From positions 28,019 through 92,018 of the forward strand of contig JALFTI010000006.1 in the NCBI GenBank assembly GCA_022778585.1: 64,000 bases of DNA. The letters run 5' to 3'. The notes below the pieces were generated by a model. That model made no database searches, was not told where the DNA came from, and saw only the letters and a list, made by a program, of their open reading frames with translations. The position numbers were made by a program, and so were the translations under genes. Positions 18,733 to 27,471 of this stretch are shown here, piece after piece; positions within the stretch are counted from its first letter, which is position 1, and the number at the start of each line of letters is the position of its first letter. This DNA comes from Pygmaiobacter massiliensis. Its GTDB lineage: Bacteria; Bacillota; Clostridia; Oscillospirales; Ruminococcaceae.

Positions 18733-20000
18733 TCCAATACCTCCACCCGAATGCCGGCTTTTGATAAATCCTGCCAAAAGTCTGGGTAGCTTTTCGCCAC
18801 AGCTTCGGCGCCTTCTATCACGGTGGGCACTTCCAGTGCGGCAGCGGCTACCGCCAGTGCCATGGCAATGCGGTGGTCATTATGGGAGAATACGGTGTAC
18901 TCTTTGACCGACCGAAGAGTCCGGGCGCAGGAAAGCTCAATTTCATTTTCCGAAGCTTTGGCAGCAAAGCCCAGCTTTGCAAGCTCTTGGCACATGGCGT
19001 CGACCCGGTCGCTTTCTTTATACCGCAGCCGGGCGGTGTTCAAAAGGCGCAGACCGTTTTGGGTAAAACAGCCCATCACCATGGCAACAGGGCCCAGGTC
19101 CGGGCAGTCTGCCAGGTCCAACTCGCCGCCGGTCAAAGTGCCGGCAGCTACCGTTATTTTGTCGGGCAAAGGTTTTACTTGCGCGCCCAAACGGGAAAGA
19201 AATTTGAAAAACACGGCATCGCCCTGACAACTGTCCGGGCGAAGACCCATGCACTGCATACGCCCGCACAGCGCACCCAAAAGCGCAAAAAAGGCAGCGC
19301 CGCTGTAATCACCCTCTATTTCCAAAACAGTTGGCCGGTAGTGTTGGCCGCCCGGAATAAAAAGAGTGTTTTCCGAGGAAAATTCGGCTTTTACGCCAAA
19401 CTGCCGCAGCACCGACACGGTCATGGAAAGATAACTGCGGGATTCAAAAGGAGGCAGAATTTCGAGCGTACTGTCCTGCCCGCACAGCGGCAGCGCAAAT
19501 GCAAGACCTGAAAAAAACTGGCTGGAAATGCTGCCTGCAAGCCGGTAGTGACCGGCTTTAAGCGGACCCGCTGCCCGAATGCAGTCGGCAGATTGTTCGA
19601 ATAAAAGACCATTTTGGGCGAAAAGTTCAGCGTATACCGACTGAGGCCGCGCCAAAAGCCGGCCGTTACCGGTAAAGCGGTGCTCCGCTGTGCCCAGTGA
19701 AAAAATAGGGATCAAAAAGCGCAGGGTGGAACCGGATTCCTGGCAAAACACCTCGCCGGGCGCCGCCAGCCGAGGGTCGCAGCCGGTTACCCGAACAGTG
19801 TCGCCCAATATTGTGACCTGTGCGCCCAATGTCTGCAAGACATTTACAGTGGCGGCAATGTCCTGGCTGGTGCCAACCCCTTTTATTACGCTTTCACCAC
19901 CGGCCAAGGCTGCGGCAATAAGGGCCCGGTGGGCCATGCTTTTGGAAGCAGGCGCCGTTACGCAGCCGTCCACCCGGCCGGGCCATACCCGCACCCGCAT
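18729..20000 (-). CDS. aroA: 3-phosphoshikimate 1-carboxyvinyltransferase (EPSP synthase)
   Basis: Transfers enolpyruvate from PEP to shikimate-3-phosphate. Length is 423 aa. Motifs include PASKSMAHRALIAAALA near the N-terminus, the substrate-binding QESGSTLRFLIP, and ALRYKESDRVDAM-like LRYKESDRVDAM and FSHNDHRIAMALAVAA near the C-terminus. Its ATG overlaps the aroF stop codon by one base (TAATG), and its stop overlaps tyrA. Confidence 0.96.
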   Translation of the reverse strand: MRVRVWPGRVDGCVTAPASKSMAHRALIAAALAGGESVIKGVGTSQDIAATVNVLQTLGAQVTILGDTVRVTGCDPRLAAPGEVFCQESGSTLRFLIPIFSLGTAEHRFTGNGRLLARPQSVYAELFAQNGLLFEQSADCIRAAGPLKAGHYRLAGSISSQFFSGLAFALPLCGQDSTLEILPPFESRSYLSMTVSVLRQFGVKAEFSSENTLFIPGGQHYRPTVLEIEGDYSGAAFFALLGALCGRMQCMGLRPDSCQGDAVFFKFLSRLGAQVKPLPDKITVAAGTLTGGELDLADCPDLGPVAMVMGCFTQNGLRLLNTARLRYKESDRVDAMCQELAKLGFAAKASENEIELSCARTLRSVKEYTVFSHNDHRIAMALAVAAAALEVPTVIEGAEAVAKSYPDFWQDLSKAGIRVEVLE

Positions 20001-21016
20001 TACAGGCTCCGGCCCACCACCTTGGCGATGGCGCGGCCCTTTTCCATTAAGCTGGCAAACTGTTCGGGGTACAGGCTTTGGGCACCGTCCGAAGCGGCAT
20101 GGGGCGGGTCGGTGTGAACCTCAATGATCAGCCCGTCGGCACCGGCCGCAATGGCTGCAAGCGACATGGCTTCTACCAGCTTGCGGTCGCCGGTAGCGTG
20201 GGAAGGATCAATTACAATGGGCAGATGGCTGCGCTGCTTAATGATAGGCACCACCGACAGGTCCAAGGTATTGCGGGTATATTTTTCAAAGGTGCGAATG
20301 CCTCTTTCGCACAGAATAACCTTTTCGTTGCCGCCCGCCATAATATATTCGGCGCTCATAAGCCATTCTTCAATGGTATTGGCAAGACCACGCTTGAGCA
20401 AAATGGGTTTATCAATACGGCCCAGCTCCTTGAGCAGCTGAAAGTTCTGCATGTTGCGGGCACCTACCTGAATCAGATCCACATGCTCCACAAATTCGTC
20501 AATTTTATCAGCGCTCATCAATTCTGTAACGATTGGCATATGGTACCGCTCGCGCACTTCGGCCATGTACTGAATACCTTCCAGTCCAAGCCCCTGGAAG
20601 GAGTAGGGGCTAGTGCGGGGCTTATAGGCGCCGCCCCGGAACAAAACCGCACCGGCCTTTTTTACTTCGCAAGCGATCTGATCGGTCAGTTCCCGGTTTT
20701 CAATAGCACAGGGACCGGCCATAACGGCGATGGGCTGCCCTGCACCAATTTTAACGCCGCCCACATCCACTACGGTATCTTCCGGGTGAAATACGCGGTT
20801 GGCCAGCTTATAAGGGGCGCTCACCCGCTGCACATTATCCACAAAGGGCAAACCTTCAATTTTGCGGGCGTCCAGCGAGGTGGTGTTGCCCACCAGACCA
20901 AATACATTGTAGTCGGTACCTTGAATTTCGGTGGCAGAGATGCCCTGGCTTTCCAGCTCGCGCAGCAGGCGGTCGATCTCCTGGCGCGGAGCATTTTTCT
21001 TCATCGTGATAATCAT
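20000..21016 (-). CDS. aroF: DAHP synthase (type I-beta, with N-terminal regulatory domain), first copy
   Basis: Condenses PEP and erythrose-4-phosphate to DAHP, the entry step of aromatic synthesis. At 338 aa it has an N-terminal ferredoxin-like regulatory domain (about residues 1-70) of the kind that binds Tyr or Phe in Thermotoga-type enzymes, then the barrel with AGPCAIENRE, RGGAYKPRTSPYSFQG, QVGARNMQNF, LLKRG and IDPSHATGDR. A second copy is encoded at 28995-30008. It lies between aroQ and aroA in the operon. Confidence 0.95.
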   Translation of the reverse strand: MIITMKKNAPRQEIDRLLRELESQGISATEIQGTDYNVFGLVGNTTSLDARKIEGLPFVDNVQRVSAPYKLANRVFHPEDTVVDVGGVKIGAGQPIAVMAGPCAIENRELTDQIACEVKKAGAVLFRGGAYKPRTSPYSFQGLGLEGIQYMAEVRERYHMPIVTELMSADKIDEFVEHVDLIQVGARNMQNFQLLKELGRIDKPILLKRGLANTIEEWLMSAEYIMAGGNEKVILCERGIRTFEKYTRNTLDLSVVPIIKQRSHLPIVIDPSHATGDRKLVEAMSLAAIAAGADGLIIEVHTDPPHAASDGAQSLYPEQFASLMEKGRAIAKVVGRSL

Positions 21017-21067
21017 GGGTCTTTTCCTCTTTTCTTGTGTGATTTTCGGCGCAACGCTGCGCTTATT

Positions 21068-21529
21068 TTACAATGTTTTTTCCTCCGGCAAGTTGTTTGA
21101 AAGCAGATGGGCTTTCAAAAGCCGAATGGCATGGGCGTAGCCGGAAAGCCCCTCGCCCGATATGGTAGCAATACAAGCGGCACGGATATAACTGATCTGA
21201 CGAAAATCCTCACGGCTTGCCACATCCGATATGTGAACTTCTACTGTGGGCAGAGATACCGCTTTCACCGCATCCAGCAGTGCCACACTGGTGTGGGTAT
21301 AGGCGGCGGGGTTTATTACAATGCCGTCGCAATCGCCCAAAGCCTGCTGAATCTGATCCACCAGGTCGCCTTCGTGGTTGGATTGAAAACAGCGAAACGC
21401 AATGTTTTCCTGCCGGCAGGTATCGGCAACCAGCTTTTCCAGGTCCTGGTAGGTTTCACGGCCGTACACATCCGGTTCCCGAATACCCAAAAGGTTTAGG
21501 TTGGGGCCATTCAAGATTAAAAATTTCAT
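21068..21529 (-). CDS. aroQ: 3-dehydroquinate dehydratase, type II
   Basis: Dehydrates 3-dehydroquinate to 3-dehydroshikimate. At 153 aa it has the type II signature ILNGPNLNLLGIREPDVYG with the catalytic Arg17 and Tyr22, and the NPAAYTHTSVAL and VEVHISDV motifs. The ATG at 21529 overlaps the aroE/K stop (ATGA). A start three codons earlier lacks a separate ribosome site. Confidence 0.96.
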   Translation of the reverse strand: MKFLILNGPNLNLLGIREPDVYGRETYQDLEKLVADTCRQENIAFRCFQSNHEGDLVDQIQQALGDCDGIVINPAAYTHTSVALLDAVKAVSLPTVEVHISDVASREDFRQISYIRAACIATISGEGLSGYAHAIRLLKAHLLSNNLPEEKTL

Positions 21530-22764
21530 AAAGCACACTCCCCGATCCGGTCTGCTGCCTGCTGCAGGCTGCCGGCGTTTTCAATACGGTAATCGGCACA
21601 GGCGCAGTAAATGGGGTAGCGCTCTTCATAGCGTTTGCGGCTGGCAGCCCGGTCTGCTGCCAGCGGGCGGCCGTGCCCCACCTCCAAAAGCTCCAGTGGA
21701 CGGTCCAAAAAGAACAGCCTGCCGTTTTGGCGAAGGTTTTCCAAATTTTTCTGGCGCAGCACCGCACCGCCCCCAGTGGCAATCACCAGGCCGTTCTTTG
21801 CGCCGAAGCGAGCACAAATCTGCTCTTCCATCTGCCGGAAAACCTCTTCGCCCTGTGTTTGGAAAATTTGTGCGATCGGGCAGCCTGCCTCCTTCACGAT
21901 CTCTTCATCCAGATCCACAAAGGTGCGGCCGGTAGTTTGGGCTAAAAGTTTGCCCACGGTGGACTTTCCGCTGCCGGGCATGCCGATCAGCACAAGGTTG
22001 GTTTTTTGAAAAAGAAGATCCGCATAAACTTGGTCAATTTTTTGGGGGTCAAGAGGATGGTCCAAAAATTTTTCGCAGGCGTAAACCGCCTGAGCTACCA
22101 GCATATAAAGCCCGCCTTCGGCAATATGGCCGGCAGCCTGTGTGCGCAAAACCAGGCGGCTGCGCAGCGGGTTGTAAATGGCGTCCAGCGCTGCTTCCAG
22201 TTTGGGAAAACAGCCGGGATCAATGGGACAATCCTGGGCGTTGGGGTACATACCGCAGGGGGTGGCGTTTACAATAATTTGAATGTCGGACCGCTCGCTG
22301 GCCTGCTGGTAGGTGAGCGCACTGCCTTTGCCGGTTCGGCTGGCCACCAAAACTTCCCGCGCGCCTAGATGAGCCAGCACCGCGCGGGCGGTTTTGCTGG
22401 TACCGCCGGTACCCAACACCAGGCAGACCTTGCCGGCGGGGTTTGTCCCGCTGTGGGAAAACAGCGCTTTCATGCCGTCAAAGTCGGTGTTGTAACCGCA
22501 AAGCCGTCCGTTTTTGTTTACAATAGTGTTCACCGCCCCAATGGCTTGGGCCTGCGGGTCGATCTCGTCCAAAAAGGGGATGACTGCTTCCTTATAGGGA
22601 ATGGTGACATTCAGCGCCTGGAAAGCTTTCTGTTCGAGAAAGCCGGCCAATTGGTCAGGGGCAAGTTCAATCAGGTCGTAAGTATAATCGGCGAGCTGCT
22701 CGTGAATCTGCTTGGAAAAGCTGTGGGAGAGGTGTTCGCCCAAAAGTCCGTACCGTTGTATCAT
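21526..22764 (-). CDS. aroE-aroK: Bifunctional shikimate dehydrogenase / shikimate kinase fusion
   Basis: Two consecutive pathway enzymes in one 412-aa chain. The N-terminal part (about 1-250) is shikimate dehydrogenase: LSHSFSKQIH for shikimate binding, NVTIPYK with the catalytic Lys58, NTDFDG and the NADP-binding LGTGGTSKT. The C-terminal part (about 255-412) is shikimate kinase: Walker A GMPGSGKST (261-269), FVDLDEEI and ATGGGAVLR. The ATG at 22764 is preceded by AGGAG; an in-frame ATG 9 codons upstream lies before that site. The fusion would channel dehydroshikimate to shikimate-3-phosphate. Confidence 0.93.
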   Translation of the reverse strand: MIQRYGLLGEHLSHSFSKQIHEQLADYTYDLIELAPDQLAGFLEQKAFQALNVTIPYKEAVIPFLDEIDPQAQAIGAVNTIVNKNGRLCGYNTDFDGMKALFSHSGTNPAGKVCLVLGTGGTSKTARAVLAHLGAREVLVASRTGKGSALTYQQASERSDIQIIVNATPCGMYPNAQDCPIDPGCFPKLEAALDAIYNPLRSRLVLRTQAAGHIAEGGLYMLVAQAVYACEKFLDHPLDPQKIDQVYADLLFQKTNLVLIGMPGSGKSTVGKLLAQTTGRTFVDLDEEIVKEAGCPIAQIFQTQGEEVFRQMEEQICARFGAKNGLVIATGGGAVLRQKNLENLRQNGRLFFLDRPLELLEVGHGRPLAADRAASRKRYEERYPIYCACADYRIENAGSLQQAADRIGECAL

Positions 22765-22794
22765 ATTTTTTATACTCCTTTGTGGGGGCAAACC

Positions 22795-23910
22795 TTAGGT
22801 GTTATGCCCCAGCTGCCAGTCGGTTCCATACCGCAGGCTGCACAAATCCACAAGGCCAATGGCAACCACACTGTCCATAACAACCCGTGCCCGGTGTACA
22901 ATAGCCGGGTCGTGCCGGCCCTCTATGGTAATGGTGGCAGGGGTTTTTTCTGCCAGGTTTACGGTTTGCTGCGGTTTATAAATGGAAGGGGTGGGTTTCA
23001 CAGCGCTGCGCACCACCAAAGGCATTCCATTGGTAATACCGCCGTTAACGCCGCCGTTATGGTTGGTGGCGGTATAAACCTTGCCGTCGGCATCCAAACA
23101 AAAAGGATCATTGGCGGTGCTGCCATGCATATTTGCCAATGCGAAGCCGGATCCAAATTCGACCCCCTTCACGGCGGGAACCGAAAATAAAAGTTTGGCC
23201 AAAACGCCTTCCACTGTGTCAAACCAGGGTTCCCCAAGTCCGGCCGGAAGGCCGGTCACCACCGTTTCCACCACACCGCCTACCGAGTCGGCGTCCTGGC
23301 GGGCTGCTTCGGCTGCTTTCTGCATCTGTTCGGCTGCCTGGGGAGAAACCGTGGCGAAAACCGATTGGTTGAGCTGCTTGAGGGTAGCGGTCAGGGCGGG
23401 CTCGGCCATGGGCAGCGGGGCGTCGGGAATGCCGGCGCAGGAGGCAATATGGCTTGCCACCGTAATATTATGGTTTTGCAAAATTTGCACCGCCACGGCA
23501 CCGGCTGCCACAAGCGCTGCGGTAATGCGGCCGGAAAAATGTCCGCCCCCCCGCGCATCCTGAAACCCGTGGTATTTGCACTGGGCGGTGTAGTCGGCGT
23601 GGGATGGACGCGGCCGGTTTTTAAGCGAATCGTAATCGGCGCTGTGCTGTTGGGTGTTGGGAATTAAAATGGTAAGCGGGGAACCGGTGGTATACCCCTG
23701 CGAAAGGCCGCTCACAATGGAAAATTCATCCTGTTCCTGGCGGGCAGTGGAAATTTTGCCGGCGGGCCGGCGCAGGGTCAGCTGGTGGCGAATTAGGTTT
23801 AGGTCCAACGCAATACCGGGCGCTACGCCGTCCAGCACTGCGCCGATCATCTCCCCGTGGGATTCGCCAAATAAAGTAACGGCAAAGCTTTCGCCGATGG
23901 TGTTTTTCAT
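22795..23910 (-). CDS. aroC: Chorismate synthase
   Basis: Converts EPSP to chorismate using reduced FMN. Length is 371 aa. Diagnostic motifs are the N-terminal FGESHGEMIGAVLDG (with the conserved His), RPSHADYT, the RGGGHFSGRITA region and GGVNGGITNGMPLV. The C-terminus, with GRHDPAIVHRARVVMD, is complete. Located between aroB and the aroE/K fusion. Confidence 0.96.
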   Translation of the reverse strand: MKNTIGESFAVTLFGESHGEMIGAVLDGVAPGIALDLNLIRHQLTLRRPAGKISTARQEQDEFSIVSGLSQGYTTGSPLTILIPNTQQHSADYDSLKNRPRPSHADYTAQCKYHGFQDARGGGHFSGRITAALVAAGAVAVQILQNHNITVASHIASCAGIPDAPLPMAEPALTATLKQLNQSVFATVSPQAAEQMQKAAEAARQDADSVGGVVETVVTGLPAGLGEPWFDTVEGVLAKLLFSVPAVKGVEFGSGFALANMHGSTANDPFCLDADGKVYTATNHNGGVNGGITNGMPLVVRSAVKPTPSIYKPQQTVNLAEKTPATITIEGRHDPAIVHRARVVMDSVVAIGLVDLCSLRYGTDWQLGHNT

Positions 23911-23960
23911 ATTGCTCTCCTTAAAAACCGGTCTTGGCCGGAGTTTTGCTGCAAAAAAGG

Positions 23961-24962
23961 TTACAATAGCTGGCGCAGCGAAGCGGTGGGTACTTGTTCC
24001 AGCCGCGCCTGGCCGGGCAGGTCCACCTTTACTACGGTGGTGGTGGTTCCGCTGCCTTTTTTGTCATGGCAAATGGCCTGGTAGGCCGCCTCGCGGTCAA
24101 AGGAGGCGCTGGTGGGAAGACCGTATTTTTCCAATGTGGCCTTTACCCGTGCACGCAGTTCGGGGGTTTGGCACATGGGCAGCATGCCAATACCTACGCA
24201 TTCCCCGTGTAAAAGCTCTCCAAGCCCCACTGCGCTTTCAATGCCATGACCCAATGTGTGACCAAAGTTTAAGGTTTTGCGCAGGCCAGATTCCTTTTCA
24301 TCCTTTTCCACCACATATTTTTTTACCACCAGGCTGCGCCAGATTACTTCGTCCAGCTTTTCCAGTGCATTTTCCTGTTCAAAAATATGAAACAGCACCT
24401 CGTCGCCAATCAAGCCGGTTTTCAGCGCCTCGGCTAAACCGTTCACCAGTTGGCGGTGGTTTTGGGTCGAAAGAGTGTCCGGGTCAATCAGCACCCGTTT
24501 GGGCTGGTAAAAAGCCCCCACAATGTTTTTCACCCCATTAAAATCGATGGCGACCTTGCCGCCAATGGAAGAATCTACCTGGGAAAGAGTGGTGGTGGGA
24601 ATGTTGTAAAAATCCACTCCGCGCATATAGCTGCTGGCCACAAATCCGGCAAGGTCTCCCACCACACCGCCACCTACTGCCACCACGCAATCGGCGCGGG
24701 TAAAGCCGGCGGCAAGCATCTGTCCAAGCAGGTCTGCATATACCGAAAGGCATTTGCTCTGTTCGCCTTCCGGCACACAGGCAATGGTAGGCGCCTTGCA
24801 CTGGGCGGCCAGCCGCTGTGCATACTGGGCGGGCACGCCGCTGTCGGTTACAACAAATACCCGGCGTTCCAGGTTCAGGTGTTCTTTGGCCTTATCCAAA
24901 AGGCCGTGTCCCAAAAGAATGTCGTAACTGTCGGCGCCCAGATCCATATGCAAAATTTTCAT
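23961..24962 (-). CDS. aroB: 3-dehydroquinate synthase
   Basis: Cyclises DAHP to 3-dehydroquinate with NAD and a divalent metal. Length is 333 aa. Motifs include VVAVGGGVVGDLAGFVA, PTTTLSQVDSSIGGKVAI and the metal-binding LNFGHTLGHGIE. It is the first structural gene after the Phe/Tyr attenuator and has a strong AGGGAGG ribosome site. Confidence 0.96.
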   Translation of the reverse strand: MKILHMDLGADSYDILLGHGLLDKAKEHLNLERRVFVVTDSGVPAQYAQRLAAQCKAPTIACVPEGEQSKCLSVYADLLGQMLAAGFTRADCVVAVGGGVVGDLAGFVASSYMRGVDFYNIPTTTLSQVDSSIGGKVAIDFNGVKNIVGAFYQPKRVLIDPDTLSTQNHRQLVNGLAEALKTGLIGDEVLFHIFEQENALEKLDEVIWRSLVVKKYVVEKDEKESGLRKTLNFGHTLGHGIESAVGLGELLHGECVGIGMLPMCQTPELRARVKATLEKYGLPTSASFDREAAYQAICHDKKGSGTTTTVVKVDLPGQARLEQVPTASLRQLL

Positions 24963-24986
24963 CCGTTCACCCTCCCTTTCTCAAAT

Positions 24987-25023
24987 AAAAAACCGGCGGT
25001 CTGCTGTGCGCAGTCCGCCGGTT
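24987..25023 (-). terminator. Attenuator terminator of the aro operon
   Basis: On the minus strand AACCGGCGG-A-CTGC pairs with GCAG-A-CCGCCGGTT followed by T6. The right arm includes GCACAGCAGA (complement of 25000-25009). This is perfectly complementary to codons 24-27 of the leader peptide (25066-25075), so the terminator can be replaced by an antiterminator. Confidence 0.9.
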
Positions 25024-25052
25024 CTGATCCTCTTTGATTATTCCCCGAAAGA

Positions 25053-25145
25053 TCAGCCCTCATTGGCACAGCAGAAATAAGCCTTGGTAAAGTAAAAACC
25101 AAAGCGAAAGGAAAAATATTCTGCTGCGAGATTGAGCCGATCCAT
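25053..25145 (-). CDS. Phe/Tyr-rich leader peptide of the aro operon attenuator
   Basis: A 30-codon open frame with a GGGAG ribosome site 5 bases before its ATG. Nine residues are aromatic: Tyr10, Phe11, Phe13, Phe15, Phe17, Tyr18, Phe19, Tyr23 and Phe24. It sits between a consensus promoter and a strong terminator, directly upstream of aroB. Codons 24-27 overlap the antiterminator segment, so a ribosome stalled at the Phe/Tyr run would free that segment and allow read-through, the classical pheA/trp-type arrangement. It is regulatory rather than a functional protein. Confidence 0.85.
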   Translation of the reverse strand: MDRLNLAAEYFSFRFGFYFTKAYFCCANEG

Positions 25146-25200
25146 AAAAACTCCCAAACCACACCGCATTGCGGCAAATGTAACAGAATGTTATAGGTCG

Positions 25201-25229
25201 ATTATATGCAAACTTTTTAGGAAAGTCAA
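25201..25229 (-). promoter_or_regulatory. Consensus promoter of the aro operon
   Basis: On the minus strand TTGACT (25229-25224) and TATAAT (25206-25201) are separated by exactly 17 bases. It lies between the pheA stop codon and the leader peptide. Confidence 0.88.
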
Positions 25230-25261
25230 GCCTTCCAAGCGGTTTTTGGCACACCAAAGTT

Positions 25262-26338
25262 TCATTCCACTCTGGTATAACAGCCCAGTGTACGCAAACT
25301 GCCGCAAACGGTACCAAGCTTTTGCAGCATGGTTTGGGCGGCAGGGTCTGCCAGGTTGCCGTCCAGTTCGGCATAAAAATAATATTCCCAGGGTAAATTT
25401 TTCATGGCACGGCTGCGCAGGCAGTGCATGTTAAAACCATGCTCGCTGATAATATCGACCGCCCGGGCAAGACAGCCTGTGTCGTTGGTTACCGTAAAGA
25501 ACAGCCCGAACCGGTCGCCCGAAAGCCGCTCCTGCCGTGTAATGATGGCAAAGCGGGTGGTATTCACACTGCTGGAGTTGATCTGCCGTTCCAGCACCGT
25601 AAGCCCGTAAAGTTCCGCCGTCTCTTCAGAAGCGATAGCGGCCTTGGAAGGATCTCCCGATTCGCTTACATAGGCTGCGGCTGCGGCCGTGTTGGGGTAG
25701 GGAACAAGCTGCCAGGGGCGCCCACGCAAAAAGTCAGAAGATTGATCCAGCGCCTGCTGGTGGGAATATACCTGGCGAATCTGTTCCATTTTGGTGCCGG
25801 GAAGCACCAAAAGATTTTGCTGAACAGCCAGGTTATACCAGCCGCTCACATAGCAATCCGGATGGGTAAACAACAGGTCCATAACCTCGCCCACCTCGCC
25901 GGTGGTGCTGTTTTCAAAGGGCAGTACCCCAGCTTGAACTTCGCCGGATTCCACTGCTTCGATCACCTTTGCAAAGGTGGGAAAGGCAACGAGACCACTT
26001 TCCGGAAAAAGCCGCCTGGCAGTTATATGGGAAAACGCGCCCCGCATGCCCTGAAAGGCGACCTTTTCGCCAAATAAAAGCCGGGTTTGGTAGCGGCGGC
26101 TGGCTGCCATAACGGCCCGCATAAACGCGGCATAGTCTTCCTTCAGCGAAGCATCCTGCAAAAAGGCAGAATTTCGCTCAATCACCAAAGCTTCCCGCGC
26201 AGGGTCAAAAATGGGTTTGCCGGTCTGCTTTTTATATTCGGCCACCTGGCCCACTGCTGCCATGCGCTCTTCAAAAAGGGCAGCCATCTGGCGGTCTACC
26301 CGGTCAATATCAGCCCGGGCCTGTTGTAAAAGATCCAT
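25262..26338 (-). CDS. pheA: Bifunctional chorismate mutase / prephenate dehydratase
   Basis: Makes phenylpyruvate from chorismate in two steps. The 358-aa chain has an N-terminal AroQ-type chorismate mutase helix bundle (about 1-85), a prephenate dehydratase domain beginning VAFQGMRGAFSH with the family motif SSSVNTTRFAII, and a C-terminal ACT domain (FGLFFTVTNDTGCLARAVDII) that normally mediates Phe feedback inhibition. The ATG at 26338 has AAAGGAG just upstream. It lies in line with the dCMP deaminase and upstream of the aro promoter, so it is probably transcribed from the promoter at 26906-26934. Confidence 0.94.
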   Translation of the reverse strand: MDLLQQARADIDRVDRQMAALFEERMAAVGQVAEYKKQTGKPIFDPAREALVIERNSAFLQDASLKEDYAAFMRAVMAASRRYQTRLLFGEKVAFQGMRGAFSHITARRLFPESGLVAFPTFAKVIEAVESGEVQAGVLPFENSTTGEVGEVMDLLFTHPDCYVSGWYNLAVQQNLLVLPGTKMEQIRQVYSHQQALDQSSDFLRGRPWQLVPYPNTAAAAAYVSESGDPSKAAIASEETAELYGLTVLERQINSSSVNTTRFAIITRQERLSGDRFGLFFTVTNDTGCLARAVDIISEHGFNMHCLRSRAMKNLPWEYYFYAELDGNLADPAAQTMLQKLGTVCGSLRTLGCYTRVE

Positions 26339-26371
26339 AGCCTCTCCTTTGTTTGTGGACATATACTGGGG

Positions 26372-26863
26372 TCAATATCCCATTTTGCCGGTCAGGCTGT
26401 CATCCGTTTCCACCCATTCGGCAGCCACATTTACGGTGCGGTAGTGGTCGTCGTCGGCCCGGACAATTACGGTGGTAATTCCTGCATTAATAACCATGCG
26501 CTTGCACATGCCGCAGCACATAGCGTCGGGAATATAGGCGCCAGTTTTGGCATCCCGCCCGCACAAATACAAGGTGGCTCCCAGCATTTCTTCCCGGCTG
26601 GCGCTTATAATGGCGTTTGCCTCCGCGTGAACGCTGCGGCATAACTCGTACCGCTCACCGCGGGGAACATTCAATTGCTCCCGAATGCAGACCCCCAGGT
26701 CTGAACAGTTTTTGCGCCCGCGCGGAGCACCCACATACCCGGTGGAGATGATCTGGTCATTCTTGACGATAATAGCCCCGTAGTTGCGCCGCAGGCAGGT
26801 GCCCCGGCGGGATACGGCGTCTGCAATATCAAGATAATAGTTTGTTTTGTCGCGTCGGTTCAT
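26372..26863 (-). CDS. comEB: Deoxycytidylate deaminase (ComEB family)
   Basis: Zinc-dependent deaminase, 163 aa, converting dCMP to dUMP. The zinc site is visible as HAEANAI (His and catalytic Glu) and CCGMCKRMVINAG, with further metal-type cysteines near CSDLGVC. The ATG at 26863 follows GAGGTG; the open frame continues upstream without a start site I would support. pheA follows after 33 bases. Confidence 0.9.
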   Translation of the reverse strand: MNRRDKTNYYLDIADAVSRRGTCLRRNYGAIIVKNDQIISTGYVGAPRGRKNCSDLGVCIREQLNVPRGERYELCRSVHAEANAIISASREEMLGATLYLCGRDAKTGAYIPDAMCCGMCKRMVINAGITTVIVRADDDHYRTVNVAAEWVETDDSLTGKMGY

Positions 26864-26905
26864 ACAGCACCTCAAAGTCCCATTTTGTCTGGACATTTTC
26901 TTTTT

Positions 26906-26934
26906 ATCATAGCCTTTTTTTAAGCACATTTCAA
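26906..26934 (-). promoter_or_regulatory. Promoter for dCMP deaminase-pheA
   Basis: On the minus strand TTGAAA (26934-26929) and TATGAT (26911-26906) are separated by 17 bases, ending about 43 bases before the ATG. Confidence 0.72.
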
Positions 26935-27471
26935 CAAATATCCGCGCAATATGGTATAATAGCCGCGTAATGGTTATCATCCTTTTCTTTCCATACCGGT
27001 TTTTTGCCCCTTGTGGGGCAGCCGAAAACCATACCGGCGCTACCTGCATGGTATAAGGGCCGCATAGCGGCTGGTACTTAGGGTTATACCGCATTTTTGC
27101 CCTCGCGCGCAGGTGAATGGTATGGCAGCTGAATGATTTTTGCGCCATAACATAATATGCCTGCTGTACAGAGATTGGCGCCAAATGGCCTATCCATAAA
27201 AACGCCAATGCATCTGTGTGGACTGCACAAAGATAGTTTTTGTTTTCAATATGGCAGCAAACCTCAACCCTTATTTTGTTTATGCACAATTTGGTATAAA
27301 AAACGGTTTACCAGAAAAACACAAACATACACAGCCAAGTTTTGTAAGCACAAATAAAAGCGGCAAGGTAGCTTTTGGGAAAACCCCTAAAGATTGTTTG
27401 CCAGTTTTTTCGCATTTCAAAACAGAAAATCAGTCTGCCAGGCTGGGCGGACTTTTAGCAAAGGAGGAACT
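26935..27471. other. Divergent intergenic region between dCMP deaminase and rsmA
   Basis: About 540 bases without a supported gene. It contains two copies of CCATACCGG (near 26991 and 27028) flanking a GCCCC/GGGGC hairpin. I see no confident promoter for rsmA. Confidence 0.45.
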
